Shown piece by piece: positions 23,225 to 34,676 of a stretch of 64,000 nt of DNA (the first letter of the stretch is position 1; each line of letters starts with the position of its first letter). The position numbers and the translations under genes are program-made. The notes under the pieces were generated by a model. It searched no databases. It was not told the origin of the DNA and was given only the letters and a program-made list of their open reading frames with translations. The DNA is from Blakeslea trispora (lineage: Eukaryota > Mucoromycota > Mucoromycetes > Mucorales > Choanephoraceae): positions 41,621 through 105,620 of the forward strand of contig JAIWNE010000116.1 of assembly GCA_025331445.1 (NCBI GenBank). The letters run 5' to 3'.

Positions 23225-24529
23225 ATGGCTGCCACTACCATTGTAGAGCAACCTATTGAAACAAGCCAAAACAACACTTTGGATGGTAAGACTAAAGACG
23301 GCATGACACACTGTCAAGGAAACAAAGAGGACTCTTGTTCATTTGATTCAATAGAGGTTCTCGAATTTACAAAGCTTGTCAAGGATTTGAAGGCAAAGAT
23401 CGTTGACATGAAGCAGCAATTGAAACCTTTGAAACAAAAGTATGTGTGGATTTCTTCTATATATTTAGTCAGAGGCTAAACAATACTAAAACATACAGAA
23501 TCGATGACAATGCTGTACACACCTCTAAGGGTGTTTCCTTTCTCGAAGTCAAATACCAAGTGATGCTTCAATACATCCTAGAACTCGCTTACTTTGTACA
23601 CCTAAAGATATCCGGCCAACAGATCGAGAACAGTCCAGTGGTTGATTCACTTGTGGAATTGCGAGTCATTTTAGACAGAATGAAGCCAATTGAAGCCAAG
23701 CTCAAGTACCAGATTGACAAACTTGTCCGAGCTGCTGTCATTGACAAGAACGCACAAAAGCCAGCTTCCGAAAATGCCGAGACCGAGGCAGTGGCTGATC
23801 CACTTGCTTTCAAGCCCAACCCTATGAACTTGCTCAATAAGGATAATGAAGAAGATGAAGATGAAGCATTAGATGAGGACACAACAACAGACGGCATCTA
23901 TAGACCACCCAAGCTAGCACCTGTTGCTTATGATGAAAACGCCAGTAGAAAGAGTGGCAAGAAAGAAAGAGATGAAGCTCGTTTGAAGGAGAAGGCATCC
24001 AGATCTCGTATCATGAAGGATTTGATGTCTGAAATGTCTGAGAATCCTGAAGAGGTGGGTGTCTATGGTGGCGTGAATGAAGGCACAGGCTACGGTGACC
24101 GTGTCGACAATCTGATTGCCGAAAAGAATCAATATGAAGAAGACAACTATGTTCGTCTAGCAGTGACTCGTAAGGAGAAGCAAAGAATGAACAAGAACAG
24201 AAAGATGCGCTTTGAAAGTGAATTTGATGTAGGTTACAAATTTGTGTATGTTAGAAAGAAAACTTATGCTTTCTTTATAGAACCTCAATGATTTCTCTAA
24301 TTTGGCTGGATTGGAAGATGTTGAGGAGCAAGAGAATGAACGCTTTAGAAATGTACTCAATCGTAACAAACAAAAGAACGAAGTCTATAGTGGCAATAAG
24401 CGTGATAGAGATGAAGACAACGAAGAAGGTTTCCATGGCTTGTTTGATAATGAACGTAAAGGAAAGAACAAGTTCTCTTCTGCGAGAAACAAAAAGAGAG
24501 AAGGCAGAGCCAAGAAGAGAAGATCATAG
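23225..24529 (+). CDS. LCP5: Neuroguidin/Lcp5, Sas10-C1D family (SSU processome)
   Basis: Three exons. The N-terminal part (from the ATG at 23225) has a helix FTKLVKDLKAKIVDMKQQLK, spliced after CAA-AA to the conserved HTSKGVSFLEVKYQVMLQYI. This is followed by VDSLVELRVILDRMKPIEAK and LKYQIDKLVRAA, the classic Sas10/Utp3/C1D signature. An acidic linker and then GIYRPPKLAPVAYDE follow, also conserved in Lcp5/neuroguidin. The final exon is basic and ends KKREGRAKKRRS. In yeast Lcp5 is a component of the small-subunit processome needed for 18S rRNA maturation. Intron 2 (GTAGGT to TTTATAG) restores frame. The length, about 380 residues, fits the family. Confidence 0.87.
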
Positions 24530-25222
24530 ACTCATCATTTGTAATTTACCAATTCAAAATAATAAACCATCCCCCCATCTATTCATTTGCATCTATTCAA
24601 TACATGCTTAAATCGAAGGATTGTTCAGATTTAGGATAAAAAAGAAGACCAACTATTGAGGCATATCTACAGATGAATGCTAACTAGCTTGTCCTGTGTT
24701 GATTGATATCCTATTCCCTCTTTCATTGCAAAATGGTGAACAGAAATCACTGTAAATGATCAATGCTGATCTTTTCTATTCAAACACTAGGAACAGGGTT
24801 TTGGTCTTTGTGTGTGTGTGTGTCAGTAAATAAACAAAGTGTAGAATAGTCTATACACAAAGAAATAAAAGTAATGAATATATCAGCCAAAAAAGGCCAT
24901 TGATCAATCTGCTTTACAAGATAAAGGAAAATCATCTTTTTTTTTTTTTGGTCTAATGATCACAAACAACGAATGGTTCCCATAAAAGAGGGTAACAAAA
25001 CTACTCTGTAAAATATAGGCTATCATTCATGTCTATACTTGATAAAAGAGCAAGTCAAGATGACTTTTTTAGCTAATATTCCCAATAAGATAAGTGTGTT
25101 CATACAAATTATTGTTTATTGATGCTTCAAAACAAGCTTAACAAAAGAGAAAGAGGGAAATGGAATACACATTAAGGGTATAAAATATATATGTAAATAA
25201 CATATATTTTTTCAAAAATAAT
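24530..25222. other. Intergenic, nothing recognised
   Basis: About 700 bp between the convergent ends of neuroguidin and the Psd2-type gene. It contains a short GT microsatellite at about 24811-24822 and AT-rich 3'-UTR-like sequence. No gene recognised. Confidence 0.5.
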
Positions 25223-28200
25223 TTAACAGGGTAAAGCACCTATACGATTACCAACACGAACCTAAAGACATACAAGAGATAAGCAAAAAAAAAAAAAAAT
25301 GACTTTCTTTTATAGTTATTGCACTTACCAAAGTTTCAACAGCCTTGTCGGAATTATCCAACAAGTCGTGATCAAAATGCATCTTGTCCTTTTGAAACAC
25401 AATGACCAGTGTAGAACCACCAAAGGCAAAATAGCCCATTTCATCTGTGCGCTTAATCTGGCTACCAACATTGGCGGTAATGATAATCGATCCAACCAAC
25501 ATGGCACCTACACAGACAACGGCTACCTTACCAAACTCTTTTGAATCTATCCATACAACAGTACGTGCATTTTCACCAAAGACATCAATGCTATACGAAA
25601 TAGACCATAAGATACAGGCTAGAATATAGACTATTTGGACTTACGTGGTACGAATGGCCATTGGATTGACTGTATAGTATTGTCCTGATATATGTCTAGT
25701 CTTCATGACTGTACCATCCACAGGAAAATGAAATCGATGATAATCTTGAGGAGCCAATCGAAAGACAGCAAGTGAACCGCCTTCAAAATCTTGTGCACTT
25801 TGACTATCACCCAACAGCTTCTTTAGACTAAAATCTACTCCTTTGATCCAAAGACGAGTAGCTTCTGAAACTGTCTCGAATGCTGTCATACGACTATCTG
25901 CAGGACTGACAGCAACCGTAGGATCATCGGGTGAGTCAGGTAATCTTGAACCTGGCTTCAGTTTACGATAAAAGAACTCATTGAATGTCTTGAAGCTCGA
26001 CAAGGGCTCAGCTACTTCTTCCAGAGATATCTTGTGAAACTTGATAAAAGAAGGAATCTCTCTAGCTGATTTTGGATCATCAAAGCGTTTACCTTGCTTG
26101 ATGGTCAAGTTGGTTAAAATACGTTGTGCTCCTCTTGACTGAATACCCGTCCTCATGCCCTTATAGACAAGACGCATACCAAGACGAATATAGACACTCA
26201 TCTTTTCTTCAATCAGATGGCCTGTCTTTCTGTCTTGAACAAGGATGTTTGCATTGTCCTATAGATACTATCAGTATCGATTCTTTCACGACAATCATAA
26301 ACTTTACCTTTCCCAGGGAATATTTGCCATAGCCTACTTTGCGCACAAGCTTAACAAACCATCTAACATCAGGCATGAGTGAATAGAAATTCAAAAAAAA
26401 GAGTCATCATCTAACCTTCTTTGCGCATACGCTTCTGTGATGAAATTACCCATCAAAAATCGATCAACTGTTGTCCAATCATTGGCAGCACAGGTGGCTA
26501 CATGAGTAATGATATCCATTTGAGACCTTCTTGCCAGATTGGGGCGATGACAAATAGGACATTCCTTGAGTCGAATCACTTTCTCCACATTGCGAGGCCT
26601 TCTCTTTCCAGACAATCGAGGTGACTTATCACTCCATATGGAACCAGCTGTTGTAGATGCAGGGGTGGCTGCTGTCATCTGCATCTCAAGTGGAAGATGT
26701 AGTGGCATTTTCTTTACCAGTTGATCTTCTTCTGCCACAAGAGCCTCAGCAAGGTCAATCTCTTTATTCAGTCCGAGTGCCATTGAATGAGGAAGATCAT
26801 CTTCATCTGTCGTTAAAGGTGTATCAAGATTCGCTAGTATTTCGTCTTCCTCTTCTTCTTCTCTCAAGTTATCATCAGCCCAGTCTTCATCAAAGTCTTG
26901 ATCATCATCGTCATCTTCTTCGTCTTCGTCTTCATCTTCATCATCATCGTCGTCGTCTTCTTCTTCTGGCTGAGACCTTGAAGGCTTATATAAGCCTGCT
27001 GGTTCCTTTTCGCCATCACTTATTCCATCATGAAGACTAGGTTGGCGTCCTGACTCGTCAGATTCATTACTGTCTTCCTCATCCATCATGTGATTCTCTA
27101 GGCTTTCAACCAATTCATCTAGCGTCAACTGGTCTTGCTCGTTATTAGGATCCTTATTGTGCTGCATCCAAAATTTGTCAATGGTAGCACTCGTAATGGT
27201 GGATCCCATAGTCTCCAATAAGGATTGAACTTCCAGTCGACTTAATGTGCCAGAGTTCTCAGCATCGTAGGATTTAGCAAGAGAGATCCAGAACATCTTT
27301 CTGATTTGGGCGTAAGGCATAAACTTGGCACGAATTGTAAGTGAAGGATGCTTATCTTTCCATTTGTCAGGACGCGCCATCTGTAGTGGGAATGTATAGA
27401 GATCCATGTCTTGTTCAATCAGGTCAGAGTCATTGTTCAGTTTTGTCTCTGCTTGATTGAAAATATTGCCAATGGGTATTTGACACCAGGCTACCAAATC
27501 GTTGCCTGAAAACTTCTCTCTGTCATACACTGTAAACTTTAAATGGTAATTGGCTTCATTGTGGCGTACATGGAAAAATAATTTCTCGTTCCACACAGGA
27601 TTTAAATTATGTCGTACAGCGCTTGTACGAAACGTAGATTTACCAAACGAGACAACGACAAAAGGATCCATATCAAAGCCTGTACGCGCCACTTTTTAAG
27701 AAAAAAAAAACCATTAATCTCTCACTCTTTGTTATCTGTATTGTTCTTTCTAGAAACAAGAAAAAAAAAAAGAGAAACTTACAATTTCTTTCTGGTGGAA
27801 GATCTTTTGCATGACAAATTTCGAGAAATGTTACACCAACTACATCTTGATGAAATTTGCCTTCAATGCCTCTTTTCTTCTTTTTTCTGACTAATTTCCG
27901 TCTTGACTTTTTCTCTGAACTTGAGCTGGATGATACACGTTGTCTGGATCGACTACTGAACTTTCTGCGATAGAACTTATCTGAATGATGTTCCATCTCA
28001 GGTGGTAGTGAGGTTGAGCTTTTAAGGATGGGTGCGGAGGTTAAGGAAGAACGTGGCTGTTGCTTTTTAGCGAGATGGTATCTGAATACAGATTGCCATA
28101 TTTCGTTAATAGCCTCATTGGATGATACAGGACGCTCGACTCCTTTGTTTCTCTCTTGCTCCTCTACTGGTTCCATATCCCGTTCTAAACCATCCTCCTC

Positions 28201-29055
28201 CTCCTCCTGGTAAGTATTGCTCTTCTCCTCATACACAAGGCCCATTTTGACCTTGATCTCTCCTATGTTGGGTTCAGATGATTTCTTTGTACTGCTTCTA
28301 AGATAGGCTTTTCTTTGATTTGTATGCATTGTATACCATTGAGCCTATCACATTTATGAGCAAGACATCAAATTAAACGGTAGTATAATAATACTTGCTG
28401 TATTGTTGGCATCGTGATACATCACAGCTTTCTCGGTAAAACATAATTGAATTTGACCGAGAAATTGAGAGCGAAAACGATCTTTTGAGCAAACAGTAAT
28501 GATAACACCTTGCTTCCATTGTCGCTGTTTCGTCTTTTGTCTACGTGCACCCAATAAGGGCATATCGAATGAACATGACCAATTAGGTTGGCTAGTCTTT
28601 TTAGCAACATGTGTTCGACTACGATGATTGAGACAGCGCACAATAGCATAAGTATCGACATCCTATTGTTATCCATGATAGATAAAGAAGAGAGAGAGAG
28701 AAAAAAAATGAAGGGTAAGTACTTTTTTTTTTTTTGGGTGGGGAATAAATGTCATTTTTACTGCTGGTAATCCTCGAGCTTCTTCTACAGTAATTCTAAG
28801 TTTAAGGTTTTGGCAGTCTTGTCTAGGTTGTGATAATGATTCATGAGAAGAAGGCAAGTTATCAGCACTCACGCTTCTTCTTCTGCCATTGTTGATATTA
28901 CTCTTTCGTTTGAATAGTCTAAATCGTTTGGAAAGAGGAGATGTCTCCGATGGTACACTTTTGGACATCTTTGACAAGGTTTTAGGCTCATCTAAGCTTA
29001 TCTCGGAAGACCAACGTCTTTCTCCCACTAAAGTCGGTCGAGTTTCAGTAGTCAT
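25223..29055 (-). CDS. PSD2: Phosphatidylserine decarboxylase, Psd2 type
   Basis: Converts phosphatidylserine to phosphatidylethanolamine in the endosome/Golgi branch. The ATG is at 29055. The N-terminal region is S/R-rich, then a C2-like domain (LKLRITVEEARGLPAV). A second C2 follows (VTFLEICHAKDLPPERN, FDMDPFVVVSFGKSTFRTSAV, NPVWNEKLFFHV). After it comes an EF-hand-like segment (AKSYDAENSGTLSRLEVQSL), a long acidic Asp/Glu run and a Cys/His cluster (ECPICHRPNLARRSQ). The catalytic domain contains SSFKTFNEFFYRKLKPG, VSPADSRMTAF, APQDYHRFHFPVDGTV and the cleavage motif GGST (codons on 25410-25421), where the serine becomes the pyruvoyl group. The GGST form matches Psd2 rather than LGST of mitochondrial Psd1. 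Introns are short and restore the frame. The protein exceeds 1,000 residues. Confidence 0.87.
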
Positions 29056-30740
29056 TGTTGAGGCTTATTTTTGTGTTTTCTTTTTTCTGTATTAATAAAA
29101 AGAAAAGAAAAGAAAAGAAAAGGAAAAAAGTACAGTGCGGCTGATAGTTTTTTTTTTTTTTTTTTTGCTCGTTTTGTTAAAAAATAAAATATTTGTTACA
29201 AATGGCAGTTGAACCTCGATTTAGTGACCGAACATTTGATTTTAGAAACTCGCCTGTTTCTTGTTGTTGAGTAATGTCAGAAATCTCTTTCAGGCACAAT
29301 ACAATGCTCTCTTTGCTTAAAATAGTTATTTCTGGAATGGATTATGTGGCTTCTCAAATAAACACATATTTCAATAAAGTAATTTCTCGGGCCAACAATA
29401 CAAAGTCTTATTTTTTTGTGAAAAGCAAATCTAAATTGGCTACAAATCCAAGTAAACACAATTGAGCCATTTACTCCAAGCTGAGTCAATCCCTAAAAAA
29501 GGTCTTTTTTGTTGTTTTAAGAAATGGCCCTGAGTATCTCTCTCTCTTGCAGAATCGGAGTTTCATGAGAATGTTTAAAGAGTGAATATTCTGAATCAAT
29601 TAATGAACTTGTGCTACCCTCCCCTTAGAGAATATCTCCACCTTTTTCTAAAGTGTTTAGGTATCAAGATATCTATAATATTTGGCACTCTTCTTTTAGG
29701 CAGTTCAAGCATAACAAGCTAAATCGGATATTTTTTTTCCTGTTTTAGATAGACATCAGGACACATCTATGGCAAGTAAATTCATGCAGCTGTAAGTTAG
29801 CTTTGATCAGTAAAGACACGTATTAAGAAAGCTAAAAATTTCGACATGCTTCCTCAGTCAATTTCTATAATTTCATGAATACAAACATAAGCATGTTTGT
29901 TTCAAATTACTCTTCTTTTTAGTGTTGGTCCAGAACTATATTGATCAGAACTAGTCTTCTTTTCTTTTACTGTATGAAACCATAACTACAGTGATGTTCA
30001 CCCTCGATTGTAAGATTCTTTTTATAGGAAAATTGGTCAAAGTTTGGAATTTAATTGAGTCCCTCCTTTTATTGCCTATAGATTTGACATTGGATCTCAA
30101 GCTTCATTTGGTCAAGTTTTTGAAGCATAGATAAAGTCCATCATGCGATTTTTTTTGGTAAAAATTCTAAAAGCACAAGAACAAAACAACCACTTTTCTA
30201 TTTTTCCAGACACACAAAATCAAAATGCTTAAAGTATCCGACTCCCTTTAACAATGTCATTTTACACTTTTTACTTCTTGAAAGTGTCCTGATTGAAGTT
30301 GACAAAGAGTTCATAAGAAGGTCGTCTTTGACCTGTTCACCAAACCGCATAATTATATGAGAATGTTTACAGGAGCAGCCGTAAAGACTATTTAATAAAT
30401 AAATTATGCATTTTCCTAACAAATTGGGATTTTTCTTTCGTTATCACAATAAACGCTGACAAGACATTTCTTGTAGCGAGTAAGGCAGCCTTTGGTTAGT
30501 CTTTTTTTGAGCCAAATGTCCATCATTCAGAAATCAATTCTTGAAGTAGTGCTTCTTTTGATAGTCTTTGTATGTCAATTGTTCTGTAGTGAATGCAAGA
30601 AAAGTTGTAGTGCTTGAAAGGATAACATTTAAAAAAGAAAGAGTATAAAATGTAATCTGTACCTTTGAGCTTAAGCTACAACAATTAAGCTCCCGGGACA
30701 CAGGTTTTATAGACAACATTCTAAATGACTTTTTTTTTTA
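29056..30740. other. AT-rich region, no recognised gene
   Basis: About 1.7 kb. It starts with the Psd2 upstream sequence (T-runs near 29150). A short tract at 29207-29231 (cagttgaacctcgatttag start) resembles the terminus of a pogo/Fot1-type transposon, and the motif acagtgatgttc occurs at 29988-29999. Open frames here are short and unrecognised. It is probably eroded transposon DNA adjoining the Helentron remnant. Confidence 0.4.
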
Positions 30741-30744
30741 TTAT

Positions 30745-31830
30745 GAATGTTAAAACTGTATATAGACTGGATGATGTGGCGACAGAGTCAAGCTCACATA
30801 ACAGCCAGTTGCTTGCAATGTAAAGTTGGAGAACACTTTGTCAATTCTAGTGCTATGAATTGTTGATGGTTGACTAGAATCGGTTGTTGTCAGACCATAC
30901 GAAAAAAAAAGAAATCCTTCAATCTCTCAGTAGTTCTTGATGGTTTTAAAAAGTCGACATTGAAATCCCCGATCAGCAAGCATCTTTCAAATGAAGAACT
31001 TAGCACAGGGATCAAGGCCTCTATTATCTTGTCAACACTTGTTCTCGGTGCTGCATACATGCATACGATCAAAGTGTCTCTTATACAAAAGTATGATACG
31101 GCTATCACAGACCTTCTTCCAGCTTGAACAACAATTGAGTCGTACCTCTCTAATTACGTCCATCAGAATTGCCTTAATAAAGCAACAAGTCCCAAATGCG
31201 AATCTTCTATCTCCAGGACAGTCTTGCTCTCCTTACTGCAACAAAACCTGGTACTTGCAACTCATCCTGACCAGTTGCCCCAAGTTTCGCTAAACAGCAA
31301 AATGTCGCTTTTCATGTAGCAGTTGTCTGCCAAGACTTGATCTTTATGCAGAAAGAAACTTTGAATGTTATGATACATGGCTTGTATCAAGTCTTTGTTT
31401 CTTTGCTGGTGCAAATTTTGGGAGCCAACAGCACAGTCTCTTGCCTTGTTCATTCTTCATCTAGACTTGAGGTTGTTCTGGTCCTTGATGGAGGTCGAAA
31501 CTCACCACCAAGAAGATACAAACCTGATGCAGATGTAGCTCTTGAGCATGCGACATATAAAAGCGAACGGGTAAGCCTTGGACCAACTCCCAAAGACACC
31601 ACAACATCAAGGTAAGTACTTGCCTTGAGACTTATGGATTGTTACCGCTTCTGCAGGCAAACCAGGGAATTGAGTCCGTGATACTTGAAGTTCACCAGAG
31701 GGGCTGTTTGTCTGATTGTACAGGTAATTGAAACAATAGGCGTCCATGTCAAAGGAATGGAGAGATATAACATGAGAAGTCTGTTTTTCTCTCACATATC
31801 CTTGCTTGTTCAATTGTGTCTAAACTCGAA
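30745..31830 (-). mobile_element. Decayed Helentron fragment: PIF1-type helicase end plus EEP endonuclease
   Basis: Read on the minus strand, the order is helicase then endonuclease, as in Helentrons (Helitron variants with a C-terminal EEP nuclease). Helicase evidence: TQFPGLPAEAVTIHKSQG (near 31625-31690) and, one frame later, LLYVACSRATSASGLYLLGG (about 31520-31580), the last two conserved SF1 motifs. Endonuclease evidence: MYHNIQSFFLHKDQVLAD and SDILLFSETW (31270-31380), CLLIGDFNVDFLKP (about 30960-30985) and the end IHSTRIDKVFSNF with SPHHPVYIQF (about 30750-30850). At least three frame changes and stops interrupt the reading: between helicase motifs, within the nuclease near 31260, and at a T run near 30905. 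The element is therefore a dead remnant; the Rep part is not seen. The 3' hairpin boundary was not located. Confidence 0.78.
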
Positions 31831-31859
31831 CCAGAGATTCATGTTTTACTAGCCTCTAA

Positions 31860-32660
31860 TTCATCATTTGCTGCTCCTCTTTTGATCCTTGTCTTGTAAC
31901 AAAATATGTATGTTGATCTCACACTGTTAATTTTCTTGCCATCTTCTGGATAAATTACCGTATTTCTGGCTTACAGTGATGTTCGATTTAGCGGTACAGT
32001 AGTCGTTTTATTTAAGAGTGTTCATATTCTTAAGAAATGCACTCTTGAGATAAATGACATTTCAGCGCTTGAAGCAATACAAGCCAAAGGATGACTACCC
32101 GTATATTTTAAATACTCTTATATCGAACAACTATTAAATCGATTGATCACTGTATGAGGGAGTAGAGAAATAAACTCTGAAAAGGGTCATCCATATTATC
32201 CATAGTGAAATCAAATCAATTTCAAGAGGAAAAAGTAGTGTCATTGTTCGAATGGTATTATAGTAAGCAGAGTAAGGAAATATAAAAGAAGCAAACAAAA
32301 AAAGGGGATAAAGAAGAACAAGTAAAAAACTTACACGTATTATCAAGACAATGAAAAAGTTGCATTTTATAACACAATTATACACATTTCTGATCAGTAA
32401 CCATTATTAGCTAATATATCATTTTTCTGTATAGACCAGTCTAGGCCCTGTTATATATAAAGGAACTCATCGATTCTTAGCATGTAAAGAAAGAGAGAGA
32501 GAGAAGGTTGATAAAATGATAGATTAAGAGAGACAATAGAATAACTATTGATGCTCTTGTATTAATAAAACACATACAAGCAAAAAAAGATTGCGAAACA
32601 CACAGAATAGTTTTTCTTTTGAAATCTCTCGACAACATATAAAGACAGCATTAGGAACAT
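31860..32660. other. AT-rich region, no recognised gene
   Basis: About 800 bp. It contains tacagtgatgttc (31972-31984) followed by gatttagcgg, a second copy of a motif found near 29988 and similar to pogo-type termini. No coding features recognised. Confidence 0.4.
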
Positions 32661-32675
32661 TTTTAATGAATGAAG

Positions 32676-32750
32676 AGGCTATTTTATTGCTTCAATTCTA
32701 TTCGCCTGAACTTAATCCAATGGAGCCAAAGTTAAAAAAGGGGAAATAGT
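32676..32750 (+). pseudogene. Tc1/mariner transposase C-terminal scrap
   Basis: The plus strand reads AILLLQFYSPELNPMEPKLK then stops. YSPELNPME matches the highly conserved YSPELNPIE block around the last catalytic acid of Tc1/mariner (DDE_3) transposases. Only this block remains; the upstream catalytic domain is missing. It is a fossil with no expected activity. Confidence 0.6.
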
Positions 32751-33039
32751 ATAGATTCAGAAACACTTGTTTCATGCTATTAGTGTGTGCCTAATTGAAC
32801 ATTTGTTTATCCATTCTAATACTGTCTCAACAAGGTTCCTATATAAACATGAAACAGTCATCATAAAGGTGTTCAATGGAGAGTATAGACATTCAAGTAA
32901 GTTGAAATCCTATAGATCTACTCTCCATGTGTTTGCTTAACCAAGCTCAGTAAATGTCTCGTTTCTCCTTCCCTTAGGACTTATTTTCCAAGATGACTAT
33001 ACAATTGTTTTTCTTTTTTTCTTTTCTTTATTGTGCAAG

Positions 33040-33736
33040 TTAGACTTGCTCATCTGCAAAATCACCTTCAAGCCCCTCTTCAAGTAATGCAGCATGACCC
33101 AATATAATGACAGCAGCAGCACCTATACACACACACACTTATCAGTCAACTCATCCATTCAATGCCCCCTTTTTTCAACTTACCAATAATCCAAAAAATG
33201 GCACCTGTTGCACCTGAGAAAAGTAATAGAACAATAGCACTAATGATATAACCAGCATACAATGTAGATGCTGAAATAGATTGACCAGCAATTTCAAGGG
33301 GTCCATTCAGGCGAGAGATAACATAGAAACCACCAAACACAAAGGCAATTGTGAAAACGAGCCACCAACTTGTAATACTATTTCATGTGTCAGTAGCCAA
33401 TGCAACAAAAAGAAACAAGGTACTTACATGGCATAAATACTTAAAAGTAACACAATAAGCAAATAGTTGGCCGAGAAGTATTGCAAGTTATAGCTAGAAC
33501 AAAAACAATAAGCAAGATGACCAAATAGTGGTGTGCATTCAAACTTACTTCCAACGCTTTGTGATTGTACTAAAGTTGGCTGTAAAGCTAATTCGATTCT
33601 TGTCAAAAAAGTCACCCACTGGACGAATGTTGGATAGGCGTTGTTCACGGAAACGTTGAAAGAATGAGCGACCTGCATCACTGGCAACATTCCCAATGGC
33701 TTCGGCTGTGTTGGTAGATAAAAGTGGAGATGACAT
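33040..33736 (-). CDS. PRA1 family (Yip3/prenylated Rab acceptor) membrane protein
   Basis: Four exons from the ATG at 33736. The N-terminus has RFREQRLSNIRPVGDFFDKNRISF, matching the conserved cytosolic arm of PRA1 (LRPWREFFDR type). Hydrophobic pairs follow: YFSANYLLIVLLLSIYA, WWLVFTIAFVFGGFYVI, then LYAGYIISAIVLLLFSG and GATGAIFWIIGK, and a C-terminal exon AAAVIILGHAALLEEG. PRA1 proteins interact with Rab GTPases and help membrane delivery between ER and Golgi. Length (about 180 residues) and four hydrophobic stretches fit. The final exon joins through an acceptor at 33126. The start lies 431 bp from the divergent zinc-ribbon fragment at 34168. Confidence 0.82.
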
Positions 33737-34167
33737 AAAGTTTATAAAAGAGGGGGGACAAAGAAGAAAAAGAAAAAATATAAAAATTAAAAAAAAAATA
33801 GAGAAATTTATGATCATTTCTTGGCTCAAGTTTTCTTGGCTGATGTTTCTTGGCCCACTAAGAGAAAAAAAAAATAAGGTACAAAAAAATGCCATATATT
33901 CAAATGCTGCTATTCTCTAATTATTCTCTTGAAATAATAGCCTTATAACTTTCAAAGAGTCATTAGACATCACCTACCTTACTTCCTTATTTAGTAATTT
34001 TTTTCACCCTCCTCAGTTATCGGTTTTGAACATTTCATCACCACCTTTGGGTCATTTTAGCATGAAATAAAATAAAATAAAAAGTCTTAAAAGGCCACTA
34101 CCTTTTTTTTTTTTATGAGGTTTTTTTTTTCTTAAATTTGATACTTTGATTTTTTCAGCTTTTTCCT

Positions 34168-34374
34168 ATGACAAAAGACGCTACAGTCAAATCTATCGAA
34201 ATTGGCGTTTGTCCTTTAGGCTGTAGACAAATATCCAAAAGTGCTAAATTGGCTTGGTGTGATGATCTGCCATAATAAACACTATCACAAGCAACTTTTT
34301 GTTTGATAGGGATCTATGTTTAGAATGCAGCAAGAAGATTGAGCATCAAGTAAAAAATAAAGAAGTAAGCCATA
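34168..34374 (+). CDS. Partial zinc-ribbon-like gene, 5' exons only
   Basis: Starting at the ATG at 34168, the first exon reads VKSIEIGVCPLGCRQIS and SAKLAW, then a GT donor inside TTG|GTGTG. A second exon after TTTGATAG reads DLCLECSKKIEHQVKNKE and ends with GTAAGCC, a good donor. The spliced product has a CPLGC and a CLEC pair, like a small zinc ribbon. No further exon is seen before or after the Harbinger element that begins about 15 bp further on. The transposon probably sits in the next intron or has truncated the gene. No family recognised. Confidence 0.4.
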
Positions 34375-34432
34375 TTTCTTCTTACATTACTCTCTATAAC
34401 AAAATAACTCCGCTAGAGGTCACGTTATCTAA

Positions 34433-34484
34433 GGGCAAACCTTATTCAGAGTACCCTGCTAAGGCCATTGAATAAGGTTTACCC
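34433..34484. repeat. Near-perfect hairpin in Harbinger end
   Basis: Arms aaaccttattca (34437-34448) and tgaataaggttt (34469-34480) pair perfectly and extend by GGG/CCC with one mismatch, giving a 16-bp stem with a 20-base loop. The same arm pair occurs with two mismatches in the smaller copy at 62145-62156 and 62178-62189. The hairpin is subterminal in both elements and may be a recognition or folding feature. Confidence 0.85.
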
Positions 34485-34676
34485 CTACATCGATATATGA
34501 ATCTAAGCAGTTTTATTGGCTAAAATTCAGTTTCGACGAGCAAAAATGAGCAAAAAAAAAAATGAAGAAGAATGTGCCATCTTTTAAATTGACGGGTCAT
34601 TGGCAAATAAATCATCTCTTTTTCCTTCATTCTTTAAAACCCATCTCACATTGCCTTTTTAATTCATTTCACAAAA

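Noticed and set aside
26421..27040. Plus-strand open frames opposite Psd2
   Set aside because: Antisense shadows of an acidic, repeat-rich coding exon, with L/H-rich composition.
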